Source: Streptomyces chattanoogensis (GTDB taxonomy: Bacteria > Actinomycetota > Actinomycetes > Streptomycetales > Streptomycetaceae). From it: DNA of 64,000 bases. Each line of letters starts with the position of its first letter. Position 1 is the stretch's first letter. The stretch lies in contig NZ_LGKG01000001.1 in assembly GCF_001294335.1 (NCBI RefSeq), forward strand, positions 682,001-746,000, in the 5' to 3' direction. The translations under genes were made by a program, and so were the position numbers. The notes under the pieces are model-generated. The model saw only the letters and a program-made list of their open reading frames with translations, ran no database searches and was not told the origin of the DNA. Positions 33,973 to 42,954 of this stretch are shown here, in pieces.

Positions 33973-35388
33973 TTGACCAGCACCGCGCAGCCGACGGTCC
34001 CGGAAGGCCGCAAGGCCCACCCGGACCACCTCGGCCATGTCATCTTCATCACCGCGGCTGCCGCGATGGGCGGCTTCCTCTTCGGCTATGACAGCTCCGT
34101 GATCAACGGTGCCGTCGAGGCGATCCGCAGCCGTTACGACGTCGGCTCGGCCGGCCTCGCCCAGGTGATCGCCATCGCCCTGATCGGCTGCGCCATCGGC
34201 GCCGCGACCGCGGGCCGGATCGCCGACCGCATCGGCCGCATCCGCGTGATGCAGATCGCCTCGGTGCTGTTCACCGTCAGCGCCGTCGGCTCCGCCGTGC
34301 CGTTCGCCCTCTGGGACCTGGCCTTCTGGCGGATCATCGGCGGTTTCGCGATCGGTATGGCCTCGGTCATCGGCCCGGCCTACATCGCCGAGGTCTCGCC
34401 GTCCGCCTACCGCGGCCGGCTCGGCTCCTTCCAGCAGGCCGCGATCGTCATCGGCATCGCCATCTCCCAGCTCGTCAACTGGGGCATCCTCAACCTCGCC
34501 GACGGCAACCAGCGCGGCGTCATCGCCGGCCTGGAGGCCTGGCAGTGGATGCTCGGCGTGATGGTCGTGCCGGCCGTCCTCTACGGTCTGCTCTCCTTCG
34601 CGATCCCCGAGTCGCCGCGCTACCTGATCTCCGTCGGCAAGGTCGACCGCGCCAAGGAGGTGCTCTCCGAGGTCGAGGGCCACACCGTCGACCTCGACAC
34701 CCGGGTCACCGAGATCCAGGACGCGATGCGTCGCGAGCACAAGTCGACCTTCAAGGACCTGCTCGGCAAGATGGGCTTCCTGCCGATCGTCTGGGTCGGC
34801 ATCGGCCTCTCGGTCTTCCAGCAGCTGGTCGGCATCAACGTCGCCTTCTACTACTCCTCGACGCTGTGGCAGTCCGTCGGCATCGACCCGAGCAGCTCGT
34901 TCTTCTACAGCTTCACCACCTCGATCATCAACATCATCGGCACCGTGATCGCGATGATCTTCGTCGACCGGATCGGCCGCCGCCCGCTGGCACTGATCGG
35001 TTCGGCCGGTATGGCCGTCGCGCTCGGCCTGGAGGCCTGGGCCTTCTCCGCCAAGACCGCGGCCGGCACGCTGCCCACCACCGAGGGCACCATCGCCCTG
35101 ATCGCCGCGCACGCCTTCGTCCTCTTCTTCGCCCTCTCCTGGGGTGTCGTGGTCTGGGTCTTCCTCGGCGAGATGTTCCCGAACAAGATCCGCGCCGCCG
35201 CGCTGGGCGTTGCCGCCTCCGCGCAGTGGATCGCCAACTGGGCCATCACCGCCAGCTTCCCGAGCCTGTCCGACTGGAACCTCTCGGGTACCTACGTGAT
35301 CTACATGGTCTTCGCTCTGCTCTCGATCCCCTTCGTGCTCAAGTACGTCAAGGAGACCAAGGGCAAGGCGTTGGAGGAGATGGGCTAA
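33973..35388 (+). CDS. glcP: Glucose permease, MFS sugar porter
   Basis: A 471-residue, 12-helix major-facilitator sugar:H+ symporter. It matches the Streptomyces GlcP type: GHVIFITAAAAMGGFLFGYD at helix 1, the loop RIADRIGRIR, PAYIAEVSPSAYRGRLGSFQ, PESPRYLI after helix 6, GINVAFYYSSTLW in helix 7, and VFLGEMFPNKIRA, ending KYVKETKGKALEEMG. GlcP is the main glucose uptake system of streptomycetes, which lack a glucose PTS. The TTG at 33973 is chosen since GGAG lies 6 bases upstream and the protein begins (M)TSTAQPT. A strong terminator follows. Confidence 0.94.
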   Translation: MTSTAQPTVPEGRKAHPDHLGHVIFITAAAAMGGFLFGYDSSVINGAVEAIRSRYDVGSAGLAQVIAIALIGCAIGAATAGRIADRIGRIRVMQIASVLFTVSAVGSAVPFALWDLAFWRIIGGFAIGMASVIGPAYIAEVSPSAYRGRLGSFQQAAIVIGIAISQLVNWGILNLADGNQRGVIAGLEAWQWMLGVMVVPAVLYGLLSFAIPESPRYLISVGKVDRAKEVLSEVEGHTVDLDTRVTEIQDAMRREHKSTFKDLLGKMGFLPIVWVGIGLSVFQQLVGINVAFYYSSTLWQSVGIDPSSSFFYSFTTSIINIIGTVIAMIFVDRIGRRPLALIGSAGMAVALGLEAWAFSAKTAAGTLPTTEGTIALIAAHAFVLFFALSWGVVVWVFLGEMFPNKIRAAALGVAASAQWIANWAITASFPSLSDWNLSGTYVIYMVFALLSIPFVLKYVKETKGKALEEMG

Positions 35389-35423
35389 CCCCCCCCGCCA
35401 GTCCTTCTCCTCACTTGTTGGCT

Positions 35424-35457
35424 GCTGCCCCGGCTCACCCGAGCCGGGGCAGCACCT
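35424..35457 (+). terminator. Terminator of glcP
   Basis: A 13-bp perfect GC-rich stem (35424-35436 with 35441-35453) with a 4-base loop, followed by ACCTTTT, an intrinsic terminator. Confidence 0.85.
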
Positions 35458-35478
35458 TTTCCGGGGTGCGAGGCCGGA

Positions 35479-37200
35479 CTAGTCCAGGAGCGGGCTGCCC
35501 TCGGGTATCTCCACCCAGCGCCCCGGCGGGCCGTCCATCGGTCCGGCGTCCGCGACCCGCAGTCCCGCCTGCGCGGAGGCGTACGCGATCATGCCGGCGC
35601 TCCACATTCCGTCCGGCACGTCCCAGTTCCAGAACCGGTAGAGCCAGTAGTCCTCGGGTGAGCCGTCACCATGGACCGGCCGGCCGATCTCCTCCCTGAG
35701 CTCGGTGTGGCCGTCGCGGGAGAGCGTGCCGAAGGTGCCGCCCTTGGGGTTGAAGTACAGGCCGTAGGCGGCGGTGCCCGGCGAGAGGGCATCGAGGACG
35801 GAGCCGGTGCTCAGCTCGTACGACGCGGGCTGGACCAGCACACATCCACCGGGCACTCCCGTCACCCCGACATGGCGCTCCGGGTCGTCGAACTCCCAGG
35901 GATCGAGTCCGTACAGGAGGTCGTCCGGATCGTCGTCGTCCTCGTCGTCCTCGTCGGACGGGCAGGTACACGGGGCGCCGCCCAGGCGCCGGACGGCCTC
36001 GTCCTCGTCGATGCCGGGGACGAAGGCGATCGAGACGCCTTCGGTGTGCACCCCCGCGAACACGGCCGTCCGCTCATCGGCCTCCTGCTGGGCGGCCCGC
36101 TCCTCGGCCGTCAGCGGCACGGCGCCCGGCAGTCCGGCGAAGAGCGGCGCCATGGCCGTCGTCAGGGCCAGCCGGCCCGGCGAACGGCCGCCGAGCTGCG
36201 GACTCCAGGCATCCGCCCCCGCCTCCAGCAGCAGCCCGGCGTTCCCCTGCGCGCCGCGGCAGACGGCGTGCCACAGCGGGGTGCAGCCGTCGTCGTCGCG
36301 GGCATCCACCTCGGCGCCCCGCGCGAGGAGTTCGGCGACGAGCTCAGGAGGGCTCTGGGCGGCGGCCAGATGCAGCGGTGCCTCGGCGCTGTCGGGCCCG
36401 ATACGGCGGGGGTCGGCGCCGTTCGCCAGGCGGGCCCGGACCAGCTCCACGTCCTTCCAGCCGTCGTAGGTCATGTCCTCCCAGTCCGCGCGCGACGGGT
36501 CGGGAAGATCCGGGCCCGACTGCTCCGGCTCCGGAGGCTGCGCCATGATCTCGTGCGGCCCGAAGCTCGCGAAGAGGAAGTTCTGCTCCCCTTCGCCGTC
36601 CGGGGGCGGGGCGGGCGGACCGGCGTCCGGCCAGATCTCCAGGACCTCACCGGCCGCCGCCCGCAGCGCTGCTTCGTCGATGGCCGTGCGGGTCTCGGGC
36701 ACCCGCTCGTCCGGCCAGGCGACCACCAGCTGCGTGGTCCCCTCGGGCGGCAACTGGGAGAGATGCAGCTGCAGTTGATAGTGGAAGGCGCCGCCCTCAC
36801 CGCCGGTCAGCCTGAGGGTGGGGCGGGCCGGTCCGGCCGCGGTCCACTCCTCGGCGTCGAGCGTGGTGGCCTTGCGCCCGTCGGCCAGCTGCACGCCGAC
36901 GCGCAGCCCGCCGGGGCGCGAAGGGTCGTCGTCCTCCGCTTCGCCCTGCGGCCGGATCCGCCGCCGGAAGACCCCGAGTCGTACCGTCACCGAACCCGGC
37001 CAGACCTCCCAACCGGTCAGCATGATGCGGACGTCGGGCCCGGCGCCGACCTCCTCGACCTGCCGCACCTGGGCCGGCACGAACCAGTCGGCGGGCGCGA
37101 AGTCCTCGTCGTCGCAGGGCTCGTAGGCGGCGAGCGCGATGGCGTTTGCGGATGCTTCGGGCGGCGGGGAACCGGCGGTCGGTCCGTCGAAGAAGTTCAT
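35479..37200 (-). CDS. Ankyrin-repeat-containing protein
   Basis: A 573-residue cytoplasmic protein. Residues 1-250 show no recognised family but contain beta-rich segments (VRIMLTGWEVWPGSVTVRLG). Residues about 260-350 form ankyrin repeats: DVELVRARLANGADP, APLHLAAAQSPPELVAELLA, RGAEVDARDDDGCTPLWHAV, GLLLEAGAD. The C-terminal part has an acidic stretch (DEDDEDDDDPDD), a CTCP pair and a conserved-looking segment around YGLYFNPKGGTFGTL. Ankyrin repeats mediate protein binding; partner and role are unknown. The ATG at 37200 has no clear binding site and may be near the transcript start. Confidence 0.8.
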   Translation of the reverse strand: MNFFDGPTAGSPPPEASANAIALAAYEPCDDEDFAPADWFVPAQVRQVEEVGAGPDVRIMLTGWEVWPGSVTVRLGVFRRRIRPQGEAEDDDPSRPGGLRVGVQLADGRKATTLDAEEWTAAGPARPTLRLTGGEGGAFHYQLQLHLSQLPPEGTTQLVVAWPDERVPETRTAIDEAALRAAAGEVLEIWPDAGPPAPPPDGEGEQNFLFASFGPHEIMAQPPEPEQSGPDLPDPSRADWEDMTYDGWKDVELVRARLANGADPRRIGPDSAEAPLHLAAAQSPPELVAELLARGAEVDARDDDGCTPLWHAVCRGAQGNAGLLLEAGADAWSPQLGGRSPGRLALTTAMAPLFAGLPGAVPLTAEERAAQQEADERTAVFAGVHTEGVSIAFVPGIDEDEAVRRLGGAPCTCPSDEDDEDDDDPDDLLYGLDPWEFDDPERHVGVTGVPGGCVLVQPASYELSTGSVLDALSPGTAAYGLYFNPKGGTFGTLSRDGHTELREEIGRPVHGDGSPEDYWLYRFWNWDVPDGMWSAGMIAYASAQAGLRVADAGPMDGPPGRWVEIPEGSPLLD

Positions 37201-37258
37201 GTGACAGATAGTGACATCCGCCACTGACAACGCCGCCCGGCGCCACCATCGCCGCAGG

Positions 37259-38278
37259 TCAACCGGCTGTACGGGCCGCCGCACCAGCCTCGAGGCGGGG
37301 CAGCACCCGCTCCGCGAAGAGATGCAGCGAACGCCAGCCCTCGTCGACGGGCATCCCGCCGCACAGCGGATGCAGTATCAACGAGCCCTGCGGTCCCGCC
37401 TCTTGGGCCAGCTCGACGCATTCCTCCGGCGTGACGATCCGGTAGACGCCCTCCTTGCGCAGCGTCCCGGCGTCCGTGGCGGCGGAGCGCACCGCGGAGC
37501 GGATACCGGCCGGCTGCCAGGAAGCGTACGTCTGCGCCTCGTGCAGCAGATGGGATCCGTACTCGGCCCAGGCCCGGTCCGGGTCCTCGGAGAGATGCAG
37601 CAGCGCGGTCCGCTCGGGCGGCTGCAGGACCCAGCCCTCGGTGCCGTACGCGGCGCGCCGCTCCTCGTAATAGGCCGCCAGTTCCGGGAGGCGGGCGCTG
37701 GGGAAGAACGGCAGCCCCAGACGGGCGGCGCGCCGGGCCGCGGCGCGGGAGCTGCCGCCGATCAGCAGCAGGGGATGCGGCTGGGTGTACGGACGCGGGG
37801 TGACCCGGACCGTGCAGCCCCGATAGCCGAACGGTTCGCCGGTCCAGGCGGCGAGCAGGGTCTGCAGCACCTCGTCCTGGAGCGCGCCGCGGCCCGCCCA
37901 GTCCTTGCCGTGCGCCGCGTACTCCTCCTCCCGGTAGCCCAGCCCGGCGACGGTCATCAGGCGGCCGCCGCTGAGCAGGTCCAGCGCGGCGATGTCCTCG
38001 GCCAGCCGCAGCGGGTCGTGCAGCGGCGTGATCAGGGCGGAGACGGTGACACCTATACGGCGCGTGGCGCCGAAGACGGCGCCCGCGAAGGTGAGCGGGG
38101 AGGGCATCCAGCCGTTGGCGGTGGCGTGGTGCTCCTCGGTCTGGACCATGGTCAGGCCGCGGTCGTCGGCGAAGGCGGCCATCTCGACGGCGGCGCGGTA
38201 GCGGGCGGCGAGTGCCTCGGGGGTGGGCGAGGGGTCCACGAGGTTGATGCGCAGGACCGTGCTGGGCCGAGCAGACAT
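37259..38278 (-). CDS. LLM class flavin-dependent oxidoreductase
   Basis: A 339-residue luciferase-like monooxygenase family protein using FMN or F420. Family features are LRINLVDPSPTPE at the start, TEEHHATANGWMPSP, DLLSGGRLMTVAGLGYREEEY, PLLLIGGSSRAAARRAARLG and the C-terminal LFAERVLPRLEAG. The substrate is unknown. The ribosome binding site GAAGGGGA is inside the 3' arm of a 12-bp hairpin (38285-38315). The stop is 58 bases upstream of the ankyrin gene start on the same strand; the NCS1 transporter gene lies upstream, so co-transcription is possible. Confidence 0.88.
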   Translation of the reverse strand: MSARPSTVLRINLVDPSPTPEALAARYRAAVEMAAFADDRGLTMVQTEEHHATANGWMPSPLTFAGAVFGATRRIGVTVSALITPLHDPLRLAEDIAALDLLSGGRLMTVAGLGYREEEYAAHGKDWAGRGALQDEVLQTLLAAWTGEPFGYRGCTVRVTPRPYTQPHPLLLIGGSSRAAARRAARLGLPFFPSARLPELAAYYEERRAAYGTEGWVLQPPERTALLHLSEDPDRAWAEYGSHLLHEAQTYASWQPAGIRSAVRSAATDAGTLRKEGVYRIVTPEECVELAQEAGPQGSLILHPLCGGMPVDEGWRSLHLFAERVLPRLEAGAAARTAG

Positions 38279-38284
38279 GACGAC

Positions 38285-38315
38285 GTCCCCTTCGCCGGCA
38301 GTGGGCGAAGGGGAC
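38285..38315 (-). promoter_or_regulatory. Hairpin that sequesters the LLM gene ribosome binding site
   Basis: A 12-bp perfect inverted repeat (38285-38296 with 38304-38315) with a 7-base loop. On the minus strand the 3' arm contains GAAGGGGA, the Shine-Dalgarno sequence of the LLM gene whose ATG begins at 38278. Upstream is a second small palindrome, CTGACG-TTG-CGTCAG (38321-38335). The element is also placed to act as terminator of the NCS1 gene (stop at 38368). Confidence 0.55.
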
Positions 38316-38367
38316 GCTAGCTGACGTTGCGTCAGACCGCCAGGGTGCGGGACCGGCCCGCCGGAGG

Positions 38368-39849
38368 TCAGCCGGCCTGCGCCGGCACCTCGTCGGCCGC
38401 CTGCTCGGGCGCGTCCGCCGGGGCGTTCTCCCTGGCCGCGGGCAGCACCGCGAAGACCAGCGCGGAGATCGCGATCGTGGCGGCCCAGCCCAGGCCGTTC
38501 TCGCCGATCCAGGTGGTGGCGAGCGGGCCGGTGAACCACTGGACCTTGGTGAAGCACAGGCCCGAGGCCAGCGCGACGGCCCAGGCGGTCATGGCCTGCC
38601 AGCAGAAGCCGCCGACGTACCAGTAGCGGCTGGTGCGGCCGGTGTCCATCAGGCCGTCCGCGTCGTAGCGCACAGCCCTCTTGCGGCGCCGCGCCATGTC
38701 GACGCCGTACACGCCGATCCATGCGGAGAAGGACACCGCGAGCAGCGTGAGGAAGGCGATGAACTGGCCGATGAAGTCCTTGGCCACCAGCATCATGAAC
38801 AGACCGCCGACCAGGCTGATGACGGCGTTGATGCTGACCGCCAGGGCACGCGGCAGCTTGACGCCCATGGTCTGGGCGGTGAAGCCCGCGGAGTACATCG
38901 ACAGGCTGTTGATCAGCACCATGCCGACCAGCGCGGTGATCAGGTACGGAATCGCGAGCCAGGTCGGCAGGATGGTGCCGAGGAACGACATCGGGTCGGT
39001 GTTCTGGCCGGCCAGCTTCGGGCTGGAGACGGCCATCACGCCGCCCATCAGGACCATCGGGAGCAGCACCAGGGCCGCGCCGGAGACCGTCGTGCCGACG
39101 ATCTTCTTGCCGGACGCGGAGTGCGGCAAGTAACGCGCGAAGTCGGGACCGGTGGGGACCCAGCTGATGCCGCCGGCCGCGATGGTGCCGACGCCCGCGA
39201 TCACCATGGCGGTGGTGCCCGCCTTCTTCGCGAAGATCGCGCTCCAGTCCATCGTGACGATCAGATAGACCAGCACCATGATGCTGAACAGGCCGAACAG
39301 GTACGTCGAGTACTTGTTGCAGATGTTGAGCGCCTTGCGGCCCAGGCCGCTGACCAGGTACGTAACGGCCACGAAGGCGAGCAGGGTGACGACCACCAGG
39401 ACGTTGTTGCTCTTGATGCCGAACAGCAGGTTCAGCACCGTCAGGACGGCGTAGGCGCCGGTGACGGCGTTGATCGTCTCCCAGCCGAAGCGGGCGACCC
39501 ACAGGATCGCGCCGGGGAAGTAGTTTCCGCGGACGCCGAAGGCGGCCCGGGAGAGCATCGCGCCCGGCGCGCCGCCCCACTTACCGGAGACCGACAGCAC
39601 GCCGACCATGCCGAAGGCGATGGTGGCGGCGATGCCGGCGACCAGCAGGACCTGCCAGAAGTTCAGCCCGTTGTTGACCACCAGGGAGGCGCCCATGGTG
39701 AGCAACAACACGCTGATGTTGGCGGCGACCCAGGTGGGGAAGAGCTCGCGGACGCGGCCCTGGCGCTCGTTGTCGGGGACGGGCTCGATGCCTCGTGTCT
39801 CGACGGCGCCTTCGGTTTCGGGAGTGGTGGACGCGGTGCTGGTGCCCAT
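38368..39849 (-). CDS. NCS1 family nucleobase/cytosine permease-like transporter
   Basis: A 493-residue, 12-helix cation symporter of the NCS1 (CodB/FurD-like) family. NERQGRVRELFPTWVAANIS precedes helix 1, the substrate-site stretch GFTAQTMGVKLPR lies in the second half, and GGAPGAMLSRAAFGVRGNYF and WFARFGWETINAV-like segments (read here as WVARFGWETINAVTGAY) are typical. The C-terminal tail is Ala/Glu/Pro-rich. The substrate is probably cytosine, a purine or a related compound and cannot be fixed from sequence. The ATG at 39849 gives a normal-length N-terminus; an upstream open frame adds a non-conserved segment. Confidence 0.9.
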   Translation of the reverse strand: MGTSTASTTPETEGAVETRGIEPVPDNERQGRVRELFPTWVAANISVLLLTMGASLVVNNGLNFWQVLLVAGIAATIAFGMVGVLSVSGKWGGAPGAMLSRAAFGVRGNYFPGAILWVARFGWETINAVTGAYAVLTVLNLLFGIKSNNVLVVVTLLAFVAVTYLVSGLGRKALNICNKYSTYLFGLFSIMVLVYLIVTMDWSAIFAKKAGTTAMVIAGVGTIAAGGISWVPTGPDFARYLPHSASGKKIVGTTVSGAALVLLPMVLMGGVMAVSSPKLAGQNTDPMSFLGTILPTWLAIPYLITALVGMVLINSLSMYSAGFTAQTMGVKLPRALAVSINAVISLVGGLFMMLVAKDFIGQFIAFLTLLAVSFSAWIGVYGVDMARRRKRAVRYDADGLMDTGRTSRYWYVGGFCWQAMTAWAVALASGLCFTKVQWFTGPLATTWIGENGLGWAATIAISALVFAVLPAARENAPADAPEQAADEVPAQAG

Positions 39850-40012
39850 TGGTGCAGGTGTCTCCGTGCGGGGGATCTGGAGGCACCCCCGGGAAGGAGG
39901 TGCAGGCAGCGGCTGTGGTGCCTGGCCGGAAGCTGCCAGGACTCTACGCGCGTTGCGCGGCCGTCCACCATCGTACTTTGGACTAACTTCTACTCGTACA
40001 TACCGTTGGATC

Positions 40013-40049
40013 CTCCGACAAGGGCGAGCGTCACACGCGCTCGTCGGAG
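40013..40049 (-). terminator. Hairpin downstream of the NADH dehydrogenase gene
   Basis: A two-part stem: CTCCGA (40013-40018) pairs with TCGGAG (40044-40049), with an inner CGAGCG/CGCTCG stem. It lies 40 bases past the stop of the minus-strand dehydrogenase gene and upstream of the NCS1 gene. Confidence 0.5.
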
Positions 40050-40089
40050 AATCCGTGCCCACGCCGCTGACCAGGCAGAAGACGGCAGG

Positions 40090-41334
40090 TCAGGCGGGAT
40101 GCGGAGCGGACTGCCGCTGGCTCACCCGGTGGTCGGCCCGACGCAGCAGCTCTTCGGGGTCGTCGACCGGCGGAGAGATCCATGTCTCGTTGATGGCGCG
40201 CTTCAGCTCCTTCGCGAAGCCGTCCGGTCCGCGGCGCAGCGTGCGCCCGAAGCCGGCCGTGGCCACCGCGCCGGCCGCGCCGAGATCGAGACAGGTGGAG
40301 TACGGGTCGGGCGCGAAGCCGACCGGCGGCAGGCCGAGCAGATCGGCGGCCGCGTTGTGGCCCGCCACCTTGCCGAGCGGCGTCGCATGCTGGCAGCTCT
40401 GCGGCACCGGGTGGCCGTCCTCCGCCATGGCCGCCGCCGTGTCCCCGGCTGCATAGATGCTGCCCTCGACGCCGGAAACTCGCAGCCGGGCGTCGACGGC
40501 GAGGCGCCCCAGGCCGTCCCGCGGTGCGGGTATCCGCTCCGTCAGCGCGCTCGCCCGCATCCCGGCGGTCCACACGGCCGTACGGGCGGGCAGCGCGCTG
40601 CCGTCCGAGAGGTGCACCGCGTGCTCGTCGAGGCCGGTGACCGTGACGCCGAGGCGCCGCTCGACGCCCAGCTCGTCCAGCGCCCGGATGATCACCGGGC
40701 GGGCCGCCTCGCCCAGCCCCTCCCCGACGGCGGCGGCGCGCTCCACGAGGATCACCCGCACCTGGCCCTCGGCGCCGCAGGGGGCAGCCTTGGCGCGCAG
40801 CCGGCCGACCAGCTCGGTGGCGAGCTCCAGCCCGGTGAACCCGGCGCCGACGACCACCGCGCTCCAGCGGCCCGGCCCGTCCGGCGCCTGGGGCAGCGCC
40901 CGCAGATGGTCCTCCAGCCTCACGGCGGCGGCCAGGGTGTCGATGTCGTGCAGCAGCGGGGCGCCGGGGAGCTCGGGCCGGACGACGGCGCTCCCGGTGG
41001 CCAGCACCAGCCGCCGGTAGCCCACTTCCGTACGGGAGCCGTCGGCCGCGACCGCCGTGACCCGGCGCCGCCCGGTGTCGACCGCGGTCGCGGTGGCCGC
41101 GATCCGGCGCACGCCGACCGGTCCCAGCACCCGGTCGAGCGGGACCCGGAAGCCCGCCGGGTCGGCCTGGTAGAGGCGCGGGCGCAGGGTCAGGTCGGGG
41201 AGCGGGGTGAGCAGCGCGACCGTTGTACCGGCGGCCTCGGGGTGCAGGTCCGCATGGGTGCGCAGCAGGCGGGTCGCCGCGGCGGCGCTCCACAGTCCGG
41301 CGAAGCCGCCGCCCAAAACCAGGATGTCAAACAT
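40090..41334 (-). CDS. NAD(P)/FAD-dependent oxidoreductase, type II NADH dehydrogenase-like
   Basis: A 414-residue flavoprotein of the NDH-2 type, which passes electrons from NADH to quinone without proton pumping. FAD-binding GGGFAGLWSAAAA is at the N-terminus, then LATGSAVVRPELPG, the NADH-binding VVGAGFTGLELATEL (about residues 160-174), and YAAGDTAAAM plus QHATPLGKVAGHNAAADLLG near the C-terminal half. No long C-terminal membrane anchor is obvious; peripheral attachment is possible. The ATG at 41334 follows GGAAGGGGAAT. The upstream region has several copies of a CCAGATTC-like motif. Confidence 0.88.
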   Translation of the reverse strand: MFDILVLGGGFAGLWSAAAATRLLRTHADLHPEAAGTTVALLTPLPDLTLRPRLYQADPAGFRVPLDRVLGPVGVRRIAATATAVDTGRRRVTAVAADGSRTEVGYRRLVLATGSAVVRPELPGAPLLHDIDTLAAAVRLEDHLRALPQAPDGPGRWSAVVVGAGFTGLELATELVGRLRAKAAPCGAEGQVRVILVERAAAVGEGLGEAARPVIIRALDELGVERRLGVTVTGLDEHAVHLSDGSALPARTAVWTAGMRASALTERIPAPRDGLGRLAVDARLRVSGVEGSIYAAGDTAAAMAEDGHPVPQSCQHATPLGKVAGHNAAADLLGLPPVGFAPDPYSTCLDLGAAGAVATAGFGRTLRRGPDGFAKELKRAINETWISPPVDDPEELLRRADHRVSQRQSAPHPA

Positions 41335-41473
41335 CCAGATTCCCCTTCCGGTGCTCCGCGGGCGGGTCCCGGGGAGTGAATCCGGATGCTACACGTCCAG
41401 AATCAATTCGGGATGTCGGAAATCCAGATTCTGGGGCGCGGCCCGGTGCCGTACGCCCGGACACAGAATCCGG
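41332..41473. repeat. Repeated CCAGATTC/GAATC motif upstream of the NADH dehydrogenase gene
   Basis: Similar short motifs occur at the start codon (from 41332), 41378-41386 (GAATCCGGA), 41397-41404 (CCAGAATC), 41424-41434 (perfect palindrome CCAGATTCTGG) and 41464-41473 (CAGAATCCGG). They lie between the divergent dehydrogenase and ftsY genes. They may be a regulator binding array; the identity is unknown. Confidence 0.4.
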
Positions 41474-41540
41474 AGGCCGCGCATCCGGGTTCGGCGCGTG
41501 CCGTCCCCGCCGGCGGGGCGTGGCTGATACTGGAGGGGTT

Positions 41541-42782
41541 ATGGAAACCGTCATCCTTGCTGTAGTCATCGCCGTGGTCGTGCTCGGCGCGATCAGCGGG
41601 CTAGTCGTCAGCGGCCGCAAGAAGAAGCAGCTGCCGCCGTCCCCGCCGGCCGCCCCTTCCGCGCCCGCCACTCCCTCCGTCACCGCACCTCCCGCCGAGC
41701 CGCACGTCGGCGAGGAGGCCGAAGCCCCGAGCGACGAAGAACGTCGCACCATCGAAGAAGTCGGACTGCCCGAGGCCGGGGCCCCGGCAGCCGTCGCCGA
41801 ACCCGAGGCGCCCGCCGCGCCCCCGGCACCGGCCATCGAGGTCCCCGAACCGACCGCCGGCCGCCTGGTCCGGCTGCGCGCCCGGCTCTCCCGCTCCCAG
41901 AACACCCTGGGCAAGGGCCTGCTGACGCTGCTCTCCCGCGAACACCTCGACGAGGAGACCTGGGAGGAGATCGAGGACACCCTGCTGACCGCCGACGTCG
42001 GCGTCACCCCCACCCAGGAACTCGTCGACCGCCTGCGCGAGCGCGTCAAGGTCCTCGGCACCCGCACCCCCGAGGACCTGCGCGCCCTGCTGCGCGAGGA
42101 ACTGCTCGCCCTCATCGGCACCGACGCCGACCGCTCCGTGCACACCCACAACGGCATCGGCACCAACGGCGACGAGATCCCCGGCGTCGTGATGGTCGTC
42201 GGCGTCAACGGCACCGGCAAGACCACCACCACCGGCAAGCTCGCCCGCGTCCTGGTGGCCGACGGCAAGTCCGTGGTCCTCGGCGCCGCCGACACCTTCC
42301 GCGCCGCCGCCGCCGACCAGCTCCAGACCTGGGGCGAGCGGGTCGGCGCCCGTACGGTCCGCGGACCCGAGGGCGGCGACCCCGCCTCCATCGCCTTCGA
42401 CGCGGTGAAGGAAGGCATCGCCGAGGCCGCCGACGTCGTCCTGATCGACACCGCCGGCCGGCTGCACACCAAGACCGGCCTGATGGACGAGCTCGGCAAG
42501 GTCAAGCGGGTCGTCGAGAAGCACGGCCCGGTCGGCGAGGTGCTCCTCGTCCTGGACGCCACCACCGGCCAGAACGGCCTGGTCCAGGCCCGGGTGTTCG
42601 CCGAGGTCGTGGACATCACCGGCGTGGTGCTGACCAAGCTGGACGGCACCGCCAAGGGTGGCATCATCGTCGCCGTCCAGCGCGAACTGGGCGTACCGGT
42701 CAAGCTGGTGGGCCTGGGCGAGGGCGCGGACGACCTCGCGCCGTTCGAGCCCGAGGCCTTCGTCGACGCGCTGATCGGCTGA
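41541..42782 (+). CDS. ftsY: Signal recognition particle receptor FtsY
   Basis: A 413-residue SRP-receptor GTPase that docks SRP-ribosome complexes at the membrane. Residues 3-23 are a hydrophobic segment (VILAVVIAVVVLGAISGLVV) followed by KKK, an N-terminal membrane anchor typical of actinobacterial FtsY. Next comes an acidic Ala/Pro/Glu linker (A domain), then the NG domain: G1 GVNGTGKTTTTGKLA, DTFRAAAADQL, DTAGRLHTKTGLMDEL, and TKLDGTAKGG, with the closing VGLGEGADDLAPF. The ATG at 41541 has TGGAGGGG before it. Its partner ffh is 8.4 kb downstream. Confidence 0.97.
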   Translation: METVILAVVIAVVVLGAISGLVVSGRKKKQLPPSPPAAPSAPATPSVTAPPAEPHVGEEAEAPSDEERRTIEEVGLPEAGAPAAVAEPEAPAAPPAPAIEVPEPTAGRLVRLRARLSRSQNTLGKGLLTLLSREHLDEETWEEIEDTLLTADVGVTPTQELVDRLRERVKVLGTRTPEDLRALLREELLALIGTDADRSVHTHNGIGTNGDEIPGVVMVVGVNGTGKTTTTGKLARVLVADGKSVVLGAADTFRAAAADQLQTWGERVGARTVRGPEGGDPASIAFDAVKEGIAEAADVVLIDTAGRLHTKTGLMDELGKVKRVVEKHGPVGEVLLVLDATTGQNGLVQARVFAEVVDITGVVLTKLDGTAKGGIIVAVQRELGVPVKLVGLGEGADDLAPFEPEAFVDALIG

Positions 42783-42813
42783 CGCCGTCTCCAGGCCACG
42801 CGCCTGGCTGTCA

Positions 42814-42854
42814 TCGGCCCCCGGACCCGCACCACAGCGGGCACCGGGGGCCGA
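42814..42854 (+). terminator. Terminator of ftsY
   Basis: An 11-bp perfect stem (42814-42824 with 42844-42854) of C/G runs around a 19-base loop, 30 bases after the ftsY stop. Confidence 0.6.
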
Positions 42855-42954
42855 CGTCTGTCCCGGGATGCCGGACCGGCAGCTCCTGAGCCGGCTGTCG
42901 CCCCGCGCGCATAATTCCCTGGAGCGCGCCCGCCACAGTCGTCACGCTGGGATC

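Noticed and set aside
27693..41334. A biosynthetic gene cluster or integrated element in the accessory-looking part
   Set aside because: No polyketide, peptide-synthetase, integrase or transposase genes and no attachment-site duplication at the tRNA cluster; the genes are scattered single functions.
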